Shown here: in pieces, positions 36,508 to 45,132 of the stretch
Layout: each line of letters opens with the position of its first letter
Position numbering within the stretch: the first letter of the stretch is position 1
Assembly: GCF_008364795.1 (NCBI RefSeq)
Contig: NZ_VTTM01000005.1
Coordinates: 1 to 64,000, forward strand
Direction of reading: 5' to 3'
DNA: 64,000 nucleotides
Source of the DNA: Azospirillum oryzae
Lineage (GTDB): Bacteria > Pseudomonadota > Alphaproteobacteria > Azospirillales > Azospirillaceae
The notes under the pieces: model-generated
Told to the model about the DNA's origin: nothing
What the model saw: the letters and a program-made list of their open reading frames with translations, nothing else
Databases searched by the model: none
Translations under genes and position numbers: made by a program

Positions 36508-37219
36508 GCGCAGGCTGACCGTCGCCGCCATCGGCGACATCCATGTCGGCGAGACCACGCAATACCCCTTTCGCGAACTGTTCCAGGAGATCGCCGGCAA
36601 GGCCGACGTGCTGGCGCTGTGCGGCGACCTGACCAACCACGGCAAGCCGCGCGAGGCGGAGATTCTGGCCGACGCGCTGCGCGCCATCGGCATTCCGGTC
36701 GTCGCGGTGTTCGGCAACCATGATTACGAATGCGGCCATCTGGAGGAGATCGAGCATATCCTGGCCCAGGCCGGGGTGCGGTTCCTGGACGGCGCGCCGC
36801 AGGAGATCGGCGGGGTGGGCTTCGCCGGGGTGAAGGGCTTCGGCGGCGGCTTCGGAAACCGGATGCTCGACAGCTTCGGCGAGCCGGCGATCAAGCAGTT
36901 CGTCCACGAGGCGGTGAACGAGGCGATGCGGCTGGAAAGCGCGTTGCGGCAGCTGGACACCGAGCGGGTGTTCGTCGTGCTGCACTATGCCCCGATCGCC
37001 GCGACGGTGGAGGGGGAGCCGACGGAGATCTTCCCGTTCCTGGGCTCGTCGCGGCTGGCGGAGACCATCGACCGCTTCGACAATGTGCGGGCGGTGGCGC
37101 ATGGGCATGCGCATCACGGGAGTTATACCGGGAAAACGCTGCGGGGGACGCCGGTGTACAATGTGGCGCAGACGATCCCGAAGGAGACGGGGCGGCCTTA
37201 TGCGCTGATTGAGGTTTGA
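36500..37219 (+). CDS. Calcineurin-like metallophosphoesterase
   Basis: The 239-residue protein carries the five metallophosphoesterase motifs: GDIHVG, CGDLTNHG, VFGNHDYE, a later VVLHYAP and AHGHAHHG. These supply the Asp, His and Asn ligands of a two-metal site that hydrolyses phosphoesters. The start ATG lies 8 nt after AAGGAG, inside the end of the nucleotidyltransferase gene. An alternative GTG two codons earlier is less well placed. The substrate is unknown; the overlap suggests it reverses or completes the nucleotidyltransferase reaction. Confidence 0.85.
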   Translation: MDERRLTVAAIGDIHVGETTQYPFRELFQEIAGKADVLALCGDLTNHGKPREAEILADALRAIGIPVVAVFGNHDYECGHLEEIEHILAQAGVRFLDGAPQEIGGVGFAGVKGFGGGFGNRMLDSFGEPAIKQFVHEAVNEAMRLESALRQLDTERVFVVLHYAPIAATVEGEPTEIFPFLGSSRLAETIDRFDNVRAVAHGHAHHGSYTGKTLRGTPVYNVAQTIPKETGRPYALIEV

Positions 37220-37239
37220 GTGCTTTGGGCGGTGCCCCC

Positions 37240-37341
37240 TCCCCATCCCTCCCCCGCCTTCGGCGGGAGAGGGGGTAGGAGCTTTGCGGGAGTTCAGCGG
37301 CAGTTCCCTCTCCCGCGCCAGCGGGGGAGGGTTAGGGAGGG
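37240..37341. repeat. Composite C-rich/G-rich palindromes
   Basis: Two palindromes lie in the gap between convergent genes. The first is CCCGCC-TTC-GGCGGG flanked by CCCTCCC and GAGGGGG. The second is CCCTCTCCCGC-GCCA-GCGGGGGAGGG. They resemble elements at 40.1-40.3, 44.2, 45.0, 51.7 and 59.6-59.8 kb. They could act as a bidirectional terminator, although no T-tract is present. Confidence 0.6.
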
Positions 37342-37369
37342 GGCAAAACGCTGACGAACGTAAACCCCC

Positions 37370-38422
37370 TCAAAACACCCAAAGCTGCTCCGGCGGCAGG
37401 TGCAGCCAGTGCGTCCCGGCGGCCAGAGGCCGCCCGAACGCCCGCAGCATCTGGTCGCCGCAGCGGAAGACATGCTCCCAGTGGCTGCCGAGATAGACGG
37501 AGGTTTCCAGCTCCGCCGGAACGCAATTCTCGCCTTCGCCGTCCACCACCTCGACCTGTTCCAGGCGGATGACGCCGGTGGCCTCGTCCGACACGGACTT
37601 GCCGGCGCGGTCCTTGCCCCACAGGGGAATGCCGGACAGGTCAATGCGGGCATAGCCGCCGCGCTTGTCCTGCACGCGGCTCAGGATCTGGTTGTTGACG
37701 CCCATGAATTCCGAGGCGAACAGGCTGACCGGCTCGGTGTAGAGCTGCTCGGGGGTGCCGGCCTGGACGATGCGGCCGCCGTCGAGCAGGACGATGCGGT
37801 CGGCGATCGCCATCGCTTCCACCTGATCGTGGGTGACGAAAACGGCGGTCAGGTTCATCCGCTTGATGAGGTTGCGGATCCAGATACGCGCCTCCTCGCG
37901 CAGCTTGGCGTCGAGGTTCGACAGCGGCTCGTCGAGCAGGATGACCGGCGGGTTGTAGACGAGCGCGCGGGCGAGCGCGACGCGCTGCTGCTGGCCGCCC
38001 GACATCTGGTGCGGGTAACGGTCGCCGAGATGGCCCAGACCGACGCCGTCGAGAACGGTGGCGACGCGCTGCTGGAGGTCCGCCTTCGGCACGTTGCGCA
38101 GGCGCAGGCCGTAGGCGACGTTCTCGAACACCGTCTTGTGCGGCCACAGCGCGTAGGACTGGAAGACCAGCCCGAGGCCGCGCTTTTCCGACGGCACGTT
38201 CAGGCCGGCGGCGGCGTCGAAGACCGGCTGGTCGCCGATGGAGATGACGCCGCGCTTCGGCTCCTCCAGACCGGCGATGGAGCGCAGCAGCGTGGTCTTG
38301 CCGCTGCCCGACCGGCCGAGCAGGGCGACGATCTCGCCCTGGGCGAAGGTGGCGGTGATGCCCTTCAGGATCTCGTTGTTGCCGTAGGACAGGTGCAGGT
38401 CGTCGATGATGAGCTTAGCCAT
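37370..38422 (-). CDS. AfuC/FbpC-type ABC transporter ATP-binding protein
   Basis: The 350-residue ATPase has Walker A GRSGSGKT, signature MSGGQQQR, Walker B VILLDEPLSNLD and switch His in FVTHDQ. A C-terminal TOBE-type domain follows. Such ATPases drive uptake of ferric iron, phosphonates or organophosphates, depending on the binding protein. It overlaps the permease gene by 8 bp and is last in the three-gene operon. The substrate is discussed at the binding protein. Confidence 0.87.
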   Translation of the reverse strand: MAKLIIDDLHLSYGNNEILKGITATFAQGEIVALLGRSGSGKTTLLRSIAGLEEPKRGVISIGDQPVFDAAAGLNVPSEKRGLGLVFQSYALWPHKTVFENVAYGLRLRNVPKADLQQRVATVLDGVGLGHLGDRYPHQMSGGQQQRVALARALVYNPPVILLDEPLSNLDAKLREEARIWIRNLIKRMNLTAVFVTHDQVEAMAIADRIVLLDGGRIVQAGTPEQLYTEPVSLFASEFMGVNNQILSRVQDKRGGYARIDLSGIPLWGKDRAGKSVSDEATGVIRLEQVEVVDGEGENCVPAELETSVYLGSHWEHVFRCGDQMLRAFGRPLAAGTHWLHLPPEQLWVF

Positions 38423-40082
38423 GGGAGCGTTTCCCGAAGAGCGACATCAGCAGCAGGCCGCCGCCGATCATCGCGATGTTGACGGTGGAGAGCGCGGTGA
38501 CGAGATCGACGGCGCCGGTGCCCCACAGCGAGACCAGCAGCGAGCCGATCACTTCGGTGCCGGGGGCCAGCAGATAGACGCCGGTCGAGTATTCGCGCAT
38601 GAAGGTGACGAAGATCAGCAGCCAGCTGGAGAACAGCCCGACCTTGACCAGCGGGATCGTCAGGTCGCGCGACACCCGGCCGGGGCTGGCGCCGACGATG
38701 CGGCCGGCTTCCTCAAGCTCGGGGCCGATCTGCAGCAGGGCGCCGCTGACCAGACGCATGCCGTAGGCGAGCCAGACCAGCGTGTAGGCGACCCAGATGG
38801 CGATCATGGTCTGGCGCAGCGGCGACAGGAAGGGCGTGAACAGGAAGACCCAGAAGATCGCCAGACCGGCCACCAGGCCCGGCATGGCGCGGGGCAGCAG
38901 GACCAGATAGTCCATCAGCCTGGTCCAGCCCGACTGCCAGCGGTGGGCGGCGAGGTTCAGCATGGTGTAGACGCCGACCGACAGCGCCCCGCCGACCGAC
39001 GCGATCAGCAGCGTGTTGACGATGCCGCGGGTCAGGTTGGGGAACTCCATCAGCTCGCGGAAATGGTCCAGCGTCAGCACGTCCAGCAGGTTGACGCCCT
39101 CGCCCCAGCTCGACACGAAGGCACGGAGCACGAGGCCGCTCAGCGGGACCACCACGGTGAACAGCAGCCACGCGGTGATCATCGCCGCCGCCGGCCAGCG
39201 CCAGACGCCGATCGACACCGGCTTCTGCGCCGCGGCCTTGCCCTTGACCGAGACATAGCGGTTGGCGGCGCGCAGCAGGAAACGCTGGAGGGCCACCAGC
39301 GGCAGGGCGATGCAGATGATCGCCACCACCACCACCGCCATCAGCTGGTAGGACGGCGTGCCGAGCTTGTTGGTCAGCTTGTAGAGATAGGTCGCCAGCA
39401 CCAGGATGCCTTCGGGATCGCCCAGCACCAGCGGCAGGCCGAACAGCTCGAAGCCGAGGAAGAAGACCAGCACGGCGGCGTAGAGGATGTTCGGCATCAC
39501 CATCGGCAGGCTGACGGTCAGCGCCGTGCGCAGCGGGCCGGCGCCGGTCATGCGCGCCGCTTCCTCCACGTCGGAGCCCAGGCTGCGGAGCGCCGACGAG
39601 GTGTAGAGGAAGACATGCGGGACGTGGGTCAGGCCGGCGATGACGATCAGCGTCGTCTTGGAATAGAGGTACCAGGGAACGAAGCCGAAGGTGCTCTTGA
39701 ACCACAGGGTGACGAAGCCGGCCGGGCCGAGGCTGACCACGAAGCCGAAGGCCAGCACCACCGACGACACGAACATCGGCACCAGGATCACCGGTTCGAT
39801 CCAGCGGCGGCCCGGCAGGTCGGTGCGGGTCATCAGGAAGGCCAGCAGCGCGCCGACCGGCACGGCGATGGCGGTCATGCCGAAGGCAATGACGGCCGAG
39901 TTGTAGAGGGCGTCGAAGAAGTCCTCGTCGTCCAGGACGAACTCGTAGGCCGACAGGGTGAAGGAGATCTTGGGCTGGAAGAACGGCCCGTCGAGGAAGC
40001 TCTGGTAGACGACCAGGCCGATCGGGGCCAGCACGGCGATCGCCATGGCGACGATCACCGCGATGCGCGTCGCGCGGTTCAT
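38415..40082 (-). CDS. Two-domain ABC permease (AfuB/FbpB type)
   Basis: The 555-residue inner membrane protein contains two fused permease domains, each of about six segments. Each has its own EAA loop: EEAARMTGAGPLRTA in the first half and EEAGRIVGASPGRVS in the second. It thus forms the whole pore alone, as in FbpB and AfuB. The gene starts about 190 bp after the binding-protein gene, with repeat palindromes in that gap. Confidence 0.88.
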   Translation of the reverse strand: MNRATRIAVIVAMAIAVLAPIGLVVYQSFLDGPFFQPKISFTLSAYEFVLDDEDFFDALYNSAVIAFGMTAIAVPVGALLAFLMTRTDLPGRRWIEPVILVPMFVSSVVLAFGFVVSLGPAGFVTLWFKSTFGFVPWYLYSKTTLIVIAGLTHVPHVFLYTSSALRSLGSDVEEAARMTGAGPLRTALTVSLPMVMPNILYAAVLVFFLGFELFGLPLVLGDPEGILVLATYLYKLTNKLGTPSYQLMAVVVVAIICIALPLVALQRFLLRAANRYVSVKGKAAAQKPVSIGVWRWPAAAMITAWLLFTVVVPLSGLVLRAFVSSWGEGVNLLDVLTLDHFRELMEFPNLTRGIVNTLLIASVGGALSVGVYTMLNLAAHRWQSGWTRLMDYLVLLPRAMPGLVAGLAIFWVFLFTPFLSPLRQTMIAIWVAYTLVWLAYGMRLVSGALLQIGPELEEAGRIVGASPGRVSRDLTIPLVKVGLFSSWLLIFVTFMREYSTGVYLLAPGTEVIGSLLVSLWGTGAVDLVTALSTVNIAMIGGGLLLMSLFGKRSHG

Positions 40083-40104
40083 GGGGGGATTTCCTTTTGG
40101 CGCA

Positions 40105-40262
40105 AATCTTCCCTCTCACGCCCCGGGAGAGGGAGGGGACCCGCGCCAAAGGCGCGGGGAGGGTGAGGGGTGAGGCAAGGGTCGACTTGCTTGTTCCTTG
40201 GATTGCCCCTCACCCTTCCCGCCTTCGGCGGGCCCCTTCCCTCTCCCGGGGCGGGAGAGAGA
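40105..40262. repeat. Nested C-rich/G-rich palindromes inside the ABC operon
   Basis: The gap between the binding protein and permease genes holds nested inverted repeats: CCCTCTCACGCCCCGGGAGAGGG (in two halves), GCGCC-AAA-GGCGC, CCCGCC-TTC-GGCGGG and CCCTCTCCCGGGGCGGGAGAG. The outer parts (GGGTGAGGGG and CCCCTCACCC) also pair over about 70 nt. A stable structure just after a binding-protein gene could raise its mRNA level relative to the permease, as REP elements do in other bacteria. This role is inferred. Confidence 0.65.
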
Positions 40263-40274
40263 GGTTGACGGCGG

Positions 40275-41378
40275 TTACTTCCCCTGCAGGGCCTTCTGCC
40301 AGTCCTTCAGGAACTTCAGGCGCTTCACCTGATCCAGGTAGGTCAGCAGTTCCGGGCCGACATGGATCGGGCGCAGCGTGCTTTCCGGAATGCCGGCGGT
40401 CGGGTTGGCGCTCGCCAGATCGGTGCGGATCGAGCCCATGTAGCGGGCCTGCATCGCCTGCTGGCCTTCCTTCGACAGCAGATAGTCGAGGAACAGCTTG
40501 GCGGCGTTCGGGTGCTTGGCGCCCTTCGGGATGAAGGCGATGCGCGACATCACGATGGTGTAGTCGGACGGCAGCACGACGCCCAGCGAGTCCGGGTCCT
40601 TCTTCTGACGCTCGAAGACGTAGGAGCCGATCATGTTGTAGCCGATGGTGTGCTCACCCGACGTCAGACGCTCGATCATCGCGCCCGAGGAGGTGTAGAG
40701 CTTCACCCCGGTCTGGCCCATTGCCTTCACCAGATCCCAGGTGCCCTTGCTGGCCTGCACGTCCTGGGTGATGTAGAGGAAGCCGACGCCGCTGCGCTCC
40801 GGATCGTAGGAGGTGACCTTGCCCTTGTAGGCGTCGGGCTTCTCGCTCAGCAGCTTGGCGAGGTCGGCATGGGTCTTCGGCACGTCGGCGGCGGGGACGA
40901 CGCGCTTGTTGTAGGCGAAGACGATCGGCTCGGCGGTGGTGCCGAAGGCCTCGTTCTTCCAGTTGGCCCAGTCGGGAATGTTCTTGGTTTCCGGCGAGCT
41001 GTAGGACTGGGCGTAGCCGTCGTTGACCAGCTTCATCTGCAGGTCCATCGCCGACGACCACATCAGGTCGGTGGTGCCGGTGTTGGCCGCCGCCTCGCTG
41101 ATGAAGCGGTTGTACATCTCGGTGGAGTTCTGGTCGGCGTATTCCAGCTTGATCTTGGGATAGAGAGCCTCGAACCCCTTCAGGAGTTCCGACACGGCGG
41201 CCGCGTCGGTGGCGGAATAGATGCTGAGGGCGCCTTCCTGGTTCGCCGCCTCGATGATCTTGGCATAGGCGGGGTCGTAGCCGGCGGGGACCGACTGTGC
41301 CATGGCGCTGCCGGCGGTGAAGGCGGGCATGGCGACGGTCAGGGCGGTCGCGACCAGAAGGGCCAGTTTGGTGCGCAT
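40275..41378 (-). CDS. Periplasmic substrate-binding protein of an AfuA/FbpA-type ABC transporter
   Basis: The 367-residue precursor has a Sec signal (cleavage likely after AMA-Q, residues 25-28) and the fold of group-D binding proteins (ALSIYSATD, IGYNMIGSYVFERQ, SRIAFIPKGAKHPNAAKLF). Ferric-binding FbpA proteins have an adjacent tyrosine pair that binds Fe3+. I see no YY pair here, so an organic anion such as a phosphonate or phosphoglycerate is as likely as iron. AGGAGAGGA precedes the ATG. It heads the operon and is divergent from a TctDE-like two-component system that may regulate it. Confidence 0.82.
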   Translation of the reverse strand: MRTKLALLVATALTVAMPAFTAGSAMAQSVPAGYDPAYAKIIEAANQEGALSIYSATDAAAVSELLKGFEALYPKIKLEYADQNSTEMYNRFISEAAANTGTTDLMWSSAMDLQMKLVNDGYAQSYSSPETKNIPDWANWKNEAFGTTAEPIVFAYNKRVVPAADVPKTHADLAKLLSEKPDAYKGKVTSYDPERSGVGFLYITQDVQASKGTWDLVKAMGQTGVKLYTSSGAMIERLTSGEHTIGYNMIGSYVFERQKKDPDSLGVVLPSDYTIVMSRIAFIPKGAKHPNAAKLFLDYLLSKEGQQAMQARYMGSIRTDLASANPTAGIPESTLRPIHVGPELLTYLDQVKRLKFLKDWQKALQGK

Positions 41379-41560
41379 CGTTTCCTCTCCTGCGGTTGGT
41401 TTCCACGGCGCCGTTGCGGGCCGGGTTGGTTGGGCTTACAAGCGACTTTGTCGTGACTATAGACGGCCAACCTGTCGTCAATCTGTCGCGGATGGAAATT
41501 GTTGGTGGAACGGAACAGGGGCGTTCGGATGATGGCCCGATCGGACGAAGGGTGCCGCCC
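41379..41560. promoter_or_regulatory. Divergent promoter region of the ABC operon and the two-component genes
   Basis: The 182 bp between the two start codons should hold both promoters. The middle (41440-41510) is AT-richer and includes GACTATAGACGG, a possible -10 element. If the regulator controls the transporter, its site should lie here. I did not find a clear direct repeat. Confidence 0.4.
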
Positions 41561-42226
41561 TTGCGCATCCTGATCGTGGAGGATGACGCGGCCCTGGCGC
41601 GCGGGCTGACCGCGTCGCTGAAACTGGCCGGCTATGCCGTCGACCATGTCGCGTCGGGGGAGGAGGCGGCGCGGCTGGAGCGGGCGGAGCCCTATGGGCT
41701 GGTGGTGCTGGATCTGGGGCTGCCCGACCTGTCGGGGTTCGAGGTGCTGACGCGAATCCGCCGCCGCGGTTCCACCGTGCCGGTGATGATCCTGACCGCG
41801 CGGGAGGCAGTGGCCGACCGGGTGAAGGGGCTCGATCTCGGCGCCGACGATTATCTGCTGAAGCCCTTCGACCCGGCGGAGTTCGAGGCGCGGGTGCGCG
41901 CGCTGATGCGGCGCGGCCAAGGAACGCCGGTGCCGGAGCTGGTGTGCGGGGGGCTGCGCTACGACCGCTCCACCGCGACGGTGACGCTGAACGGCCGGGT
42001 GCTGGATTTGCGCAAGCGCGAGCTGGCGGTGCTGGAGGGGCTGATCACCCGCGCCGGCAAGGTGGTGCCGAAGGACCGGCTGGCCGGCGAGGTGTTCGGC
42101 TTCGACGAGCCGGTGGCGCCGAATGCCATCGAGCTGTATGTCGCCCGGCTGCGCAAGAAGCTGGAACCCGACGGGCCGCAGATCCGCACCATCCGCGGGC
42201 TGGGTTACCTGATGGAAGTCACATGA
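41561..42226 (+). CDS. OmpR-family response regulator (TctD/QseB-like)
   Basis: The 221-residue protein has a receiver domain (RILIVEDD, phosphoacceptor Asp in VVLDLGLP near residue 51, Lys in LLKPFD near 101). A winged-helix DNA-binding domain with LYVARLRKKLEPDGP follows. I choose the TTG at 41561, which places RILIVEDD at the N-terminus with GAAGGG 8 nt upstream. In-frame GTG at 41552 and ATG at 41492 are alternatives. It is followed after 4 bp by its histidine kinase and is divergent from the ABC operon it may control. Confidence 0.87.
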   Translation: MRILIVEDDAALARGLTASLKLAGYAVDHVASGEEAARLERAEPYGLVVLDLGLPDLSGFEVLTRIRRRGSTVPVMILTAREAVADRVKGLDLGADDYLLKPFDPAEFEARVRALMRRGQGTPVPELVCGGLRYDRSTATVTLNGRVLDLRKRELAVLEGLITRAGKVVPKDRLAGEVFGFDEPVAPNAIELYVARLRKKLEPDGPQIRTIRGLGYLMEVT

Positions 42227-42230
42227 TGGA

Positions 42231-43745
42231 ATGCGGCTGATGGCGGTGTCGCCGGCGGAACGGCGGGAGCGCGTGCCGTCGCTGCGGCGCCGGTTGCTGA
42301 CCCGGCTGCTGGTGCCGCTGGGGGCGCTGGCGGTCGGGCTGGGCGTCGGCGGATCGGCGCTGATCCATGGCTTTGTCCAGTCCACCCATGACCGGCTGCT
42401 GGCCGGCTCGACGCTGGCCATCGCGGAGCGGCTGGCGGTGGACGACGACAATGGCGAGGTCACGGTCGACCTGCCCGCCGTCGCCTTCGGCATGCTGGAG
42501 AGCCAGGCGCGCGACAGCATCTATTACAACGTCGCCCATGAGGGCGGGGTCATCACCGGTTATCTCGATCTGCCGCTGCCGGACATCTCGAAGATGCCGA
42601 CCAACGTCACGGTGTTCCGCGATGCGACATATCGCGGCCATGCGGTGCGGGTGGCGGCGCAGATCCGGCGGCTCTACGGCGTGCCGCTGCCGGTGCTGGT
42701 CCAGGTGGCGGAAACCACGGCCGGGCGGCGCGCGGTGGAGGTCGACCTGCTGCTGTGGCTGACCCTGCTGGAGGTGGCGCTGGTCGGCGGCAGCGGGCTG
42801 CTGGTGTGGGGAGCGGTGGGGCGCGGGCTGGCGCCGCTGGGGCGGCTGCGGCGGGTGATCGACAGCCGCTCGGCCCGTGGCGTGACGGGGGGCGGACTGG
42901 CGCTGGTGCCGCTGCCGCTGGCGGTGGTGCCGGTGGAGGTGCTGCCGCTGGTGATCGCCATCAACGGGCTGCTGGCGCGGCTTGACCAGTCCATCGGCAC
43001 CATGCGCCGCTTCACCGCCGATGCCTCGCACCAGCTGCGCACGCCTTTGGCGGTGCTGCGCACCCATCTGGCGCTGCTGCGCCGCTTCGGCACCGACAGC
43101 GCGGAGGGGCGCGCGGCGCTCGACGATGTCGAGGGGGCGGTGAAGCGGCTGGAACGGCTTTTGGTGCAGTTGCTGGCGCTGGCCCGCGCCGACGAGGACG
43201 CGCCGGCGGTGCCGGCCGCACCGGAGGTGACCGACCTGCGGCAGGTGGCGATGGAGGTCGCCGCGGAGCAGGTCCCGGCGGCGCTGGCCCAGGACATCGA
43301 GGTCCGGTTCGAGGCGCCGGAGGACGGCGGTGCCGACCTGCTGCGGGCCGTGGGCAACCCGGTGCTGGTGGGCGAACTGCTGGGCAACCTGCTGGACAAC
43401 GCCATCCGCTACAACCGTCCGGGCGGCACGGTGACGGTGCGGGTTGGGGCCGGATTAGGGAGCGGGCCGGTTCTGGAGGTGGAGGACGACGGCCCCGGCA
43501 TCCCGGAGGCCGAGCGCGAGCGGGTGTTCGAGCGCTTCTATCGGCTGGACCGTCCGGGCGAGCCGCCGCGCACCGGCAGCGGGTTGGGCCTCGCCATCGT
43601 GCGCGCTCTCGCCGACCGGCTGGGGGCGACCGTGCGGCTGGACGCCGGGCAGGACGGCCGGGGGCTGAAGGTGACGGTGATCCTGCGACCGGCGGAAACC
43701 GATGCTGCTTCAAAGCGTTCGATGGCGGACGGCCGCGGCGCCTGA
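42231..43745 (+). CDS. Sensor histidine kinase (TctE-like)
   Basis: The 504-residue kinase has a first membrane segment (about 22-45) and a periplasmic domain of about 120 residues similar to the TctE N-terminal sensor. A second segment (about 170-190) and HAMP follow. The HisKA phosphoacceptor is in DASHQLRTPLAVL, and an HATPase has LGNLLDNAIRYN, DDGPGIPE and GSGLGLAI. TctE senses tricarboxylates; the neighbouring transporter suggests a related organic ligand here. Start ATG at 42231, with a second ATG three codons later. Confidence 0.87.
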   Translation: MRLMAVSPAERRERVPSLRRRLLTRLLVPLGALAVGLGVGGSALIHGFVQSTHDRLLAGSTLAIAERLAVDDDNGEVTVDLPAVAFGMLESQARDSIYYNVAHEGGVITGYLDLPLPDISKMPTNVTVFRDATYRGHAVRVAAQIRRLYGVPLPVLVQVAETTAGRRAVEVDLLLWLTLLEVALVGGSGLLVWGAVGRGLAPLGRLRRVIDSRSARGVTGGGLALVPLPLAVVPVEVLPLVIAINGLLARLDQSIGTMRRFTADASHQLRTPLAVLRTHLALLRRFGTDSAEGRAALDDVEGAVKRLERLLVQLLALARADEDAPAVPAAPEVTDLRQVAMEVAAEQVPAALAQDIEVRFEAPEDGGADLLRAVGNPVLVGELLGNLLDNAIRYNRPGGTVTVRVGAGLGSGPVLEVEDDGPGIPEAERERVFERFYRLDRPGEPPRTGSGLGLAIVRALADRLGATVRLDAGQDGRGLKVTVILRPAETDAASKRSMADGRGA

Positions 43746-44049
43746 GAGGCGCCCCTCCCCCCAAGCTCTGCCATGACAATTTTGTTAACCAGAGCTGCGC
43801 GGATATTTCGCCGGCTTCCATTGCCAGTTCGCAGCTGCGGGACTATCTGACCGCTCCGCGCAGACTGTGCCGGCAAGGTGTTGGAAGTAAATACAGTCCG
43901 GGTAACGGACGATTATTTTCCCTCATCCCGGTCCGGCTCACGGAAGAAAGAAGCGGCGCCCGGCGTCTATTGCCGGGAAGACCGCGGAATAAGGGTCCGG
44001 CCGCTCACAGGCGGGTGGCCGAAAGAGGTTAGGGAAAGGGTCAGTCACT
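43746..44049. other. Intergenic region after the histidine kinase gene
   Basis: About 300 bp with no convincing gene. GTCCG-GGTAA-CGGAC (43896-43910) followed by GATTATTTT could be a weak terminator with a 5 bp stem. The end of the region (AGGTTAGGGAAAGGG) supplies a ribosome binding site for the small gene at 44050. Confidence 0.35.
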
Positions 44050-44196
44050 ATGCTTTGCAACATCGTCACCGTCGCCTCATTGGGCGTCCTTCTGCTGTCG
44101 GGCATCGGCTTCAGCATCACCAAGGCGCCGAAGCAGGACCGCCAGCATCAAACCGACATGCCGCGCCGCATCGCGGACGAGAACATCATGGGGTGA
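44050..44196 (+). CDS. Small membrane or secreted protein (48 aa)
   Basis: A 48-codon frame starts with ATG about 10 nt after GGGAAAGGG. It has an N-terminal hydrophobic segment (IVTVASLGVLLLSGIGF) and a charged tail of about 27 residues (KAPKQDRQH ... DENIMG). It could be a small single-pass membrane protein. I recognise no family. It is followed by a GC-rich hairpin (44238-44263) and then by pncA. Confidence 0.5.
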   Translation: MLCNIVTVASLGVLLLSGIGFSITKAPKQDRQHQTDMPRRIADENIMG

Positions 44197-44237
44197 TGCG
44201 TATCGCTGCCGCCGCCCGGCGGGAGCGCTTGTTTGTT

Positions 44238-44263
44238 GCCCTCTCCCGAACCGGGGAGAGGGC
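44238..44263. repeat. GC-rich palindrome (GCCCTCTCCC/GGGAGAGGGC)
   Basis: A perfect 10-bp stem (44238-44247 with 44254-44263) encloses a six-base loop between the small membrane protein gene and pncA. It is one of the simplest copies of the CCCTCTCCC palindrome family in this window. There is no T-tract on either side. Confidence 0.65.
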
Positions 44264-44332
44264 GGTGGAACCGACCGGCGGATGTGCCTACACTCCAGGC
44301 GACCGTATTCATTCGCCGGATGGACACAACCG

Positions 44333-44968
44333 ATGCCCGCCCTCATTCCGCAGCCGGCCGACGCGCTGGTCCTGATCGACATCCAGAATGATTTCTGCCC
44401 CGGCGGCGCTCTGGCGGTGGCGGATGGGGATGCGGTGGTGCCGGTGGCGAACCGGCTGGCGCGGCGGTTCGGCACGGTGGTCCTGACGCAGGACTGGCAC
44501 CCGGCCGGCCACCGCTCCTTCGCCAGCGCCCATCCCGGCGGCGCGGCGTTTTCCGAGGTCGAATTTCCCTATGGGCCGCAGACGCTGTGGCCCGACCATT
44601 GCGTGCAGGGGACGCCGGGGGCGGAGTTCCATCCGGAGTTGGACACCACGCGGGCCGAGCTGGTGCTGCGCAAGGGGTTCCGGGCGGCGATCGACAGCTA
44701 TTCGGCCTTTTACGAGAACGACCGCAGCACGGCGACCGGGCTGGCGGGCTATCTGCGCGAGCGCGGGATTACGCGCGTGGTGCTGGCCGGGCTGGCGACG
44801 GATTTCTGCGTGGCATATTCGGCCATGGACGCGGTGCGCTGCGGATTCGAGGCCGTGGTGGTCGAGGATGGTTGCCGCGCCATCGATCTGAACGGATCGC
44901 TGGAGAAGGCGCGGCGAAGGTTGGCGGAGTGTGGAGTGGTGTTCTGCCGGGAGGCGGAGGTGGGTTGA
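44333..44968 (+). CDS. pncA: Nicotinamidase
   Basis: The 211-residue isochorismatase-fold hydrolase has the catalytic triad Asp16 (LIDIQNDF), Lys114 (LRKGF) and Cys159 (LATDFCVAYS). The metal-site residues DWHPAGH (54-60) and WPDHCVQGT are present. It converts nicotinamide to nicotinate in NAD salvage, and the family also hydrolyses pyrazinamide. I start at the ATG before PALIPQPADALVLIDIQ. The gene is flanked by palindromic repeats on both sides. Confidence 0.93.
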   Translation: MPALIPQPADALVLIDIQNDFCPGGALAVADGDAVVPVANRLARRFGTVVLTQDWHPAGHRSFASAHPGGAAFSEVEFPYGPQTLWPDHCVQGTPGAEFHPELDTTRAELVLRKGFRAAIDSYSAFYENDRSTATGLAGYLRERGITRVVLAGLATDFCVAYSAMDAVRCGFEAVVVEDGCRAIDLNGSLEKARRRLAECGVVFCREAEVG

Positions 44969-44977
44969 GTGCTGAAT

Positions 44978-45105
44978 CCCCTCTCCCGCCCCGGGAGAGG
45001 GAAGGGTGAGAGGTGATGCAAGGAACCATGCGGTTCGGAATTCTTGGATTCCCCCTCACCCTCCCCACCTTCGGTGGGTCCCCTCCCTCTCCCGGGACGG
45101 GAGAA
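44978..45105. repeat. Composite C-rich/G-rich palindromes between pncA and the GFA gene
   Basis: CCCTCTCCCG (44979-44988) pairs with CGGGAGAGGG (44992-45001). A second group (CCCACC-TTC-GGTGGG and CCTCTCCCGGGACGGGAG) closes the element about 70 nt later. GGGTGAGAGG and CCCCTCACCCTCC allow long-range pairing of the two halves. The arrangement closely matches the 40.1-40.3 kb element, including a similar inner spacer of about 45 bp. Confidence 0.65.
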
Positions 45106-45132
45106 CGCACCCATTCCGCGGAGACCGCTGCC

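Noticed and set aside
43896-43919. Terminator after the histidine kinase gene
   Set aside because: The stem is only 5 bp and the T-rich stretch is interrupted, so I did not list it as a feature.
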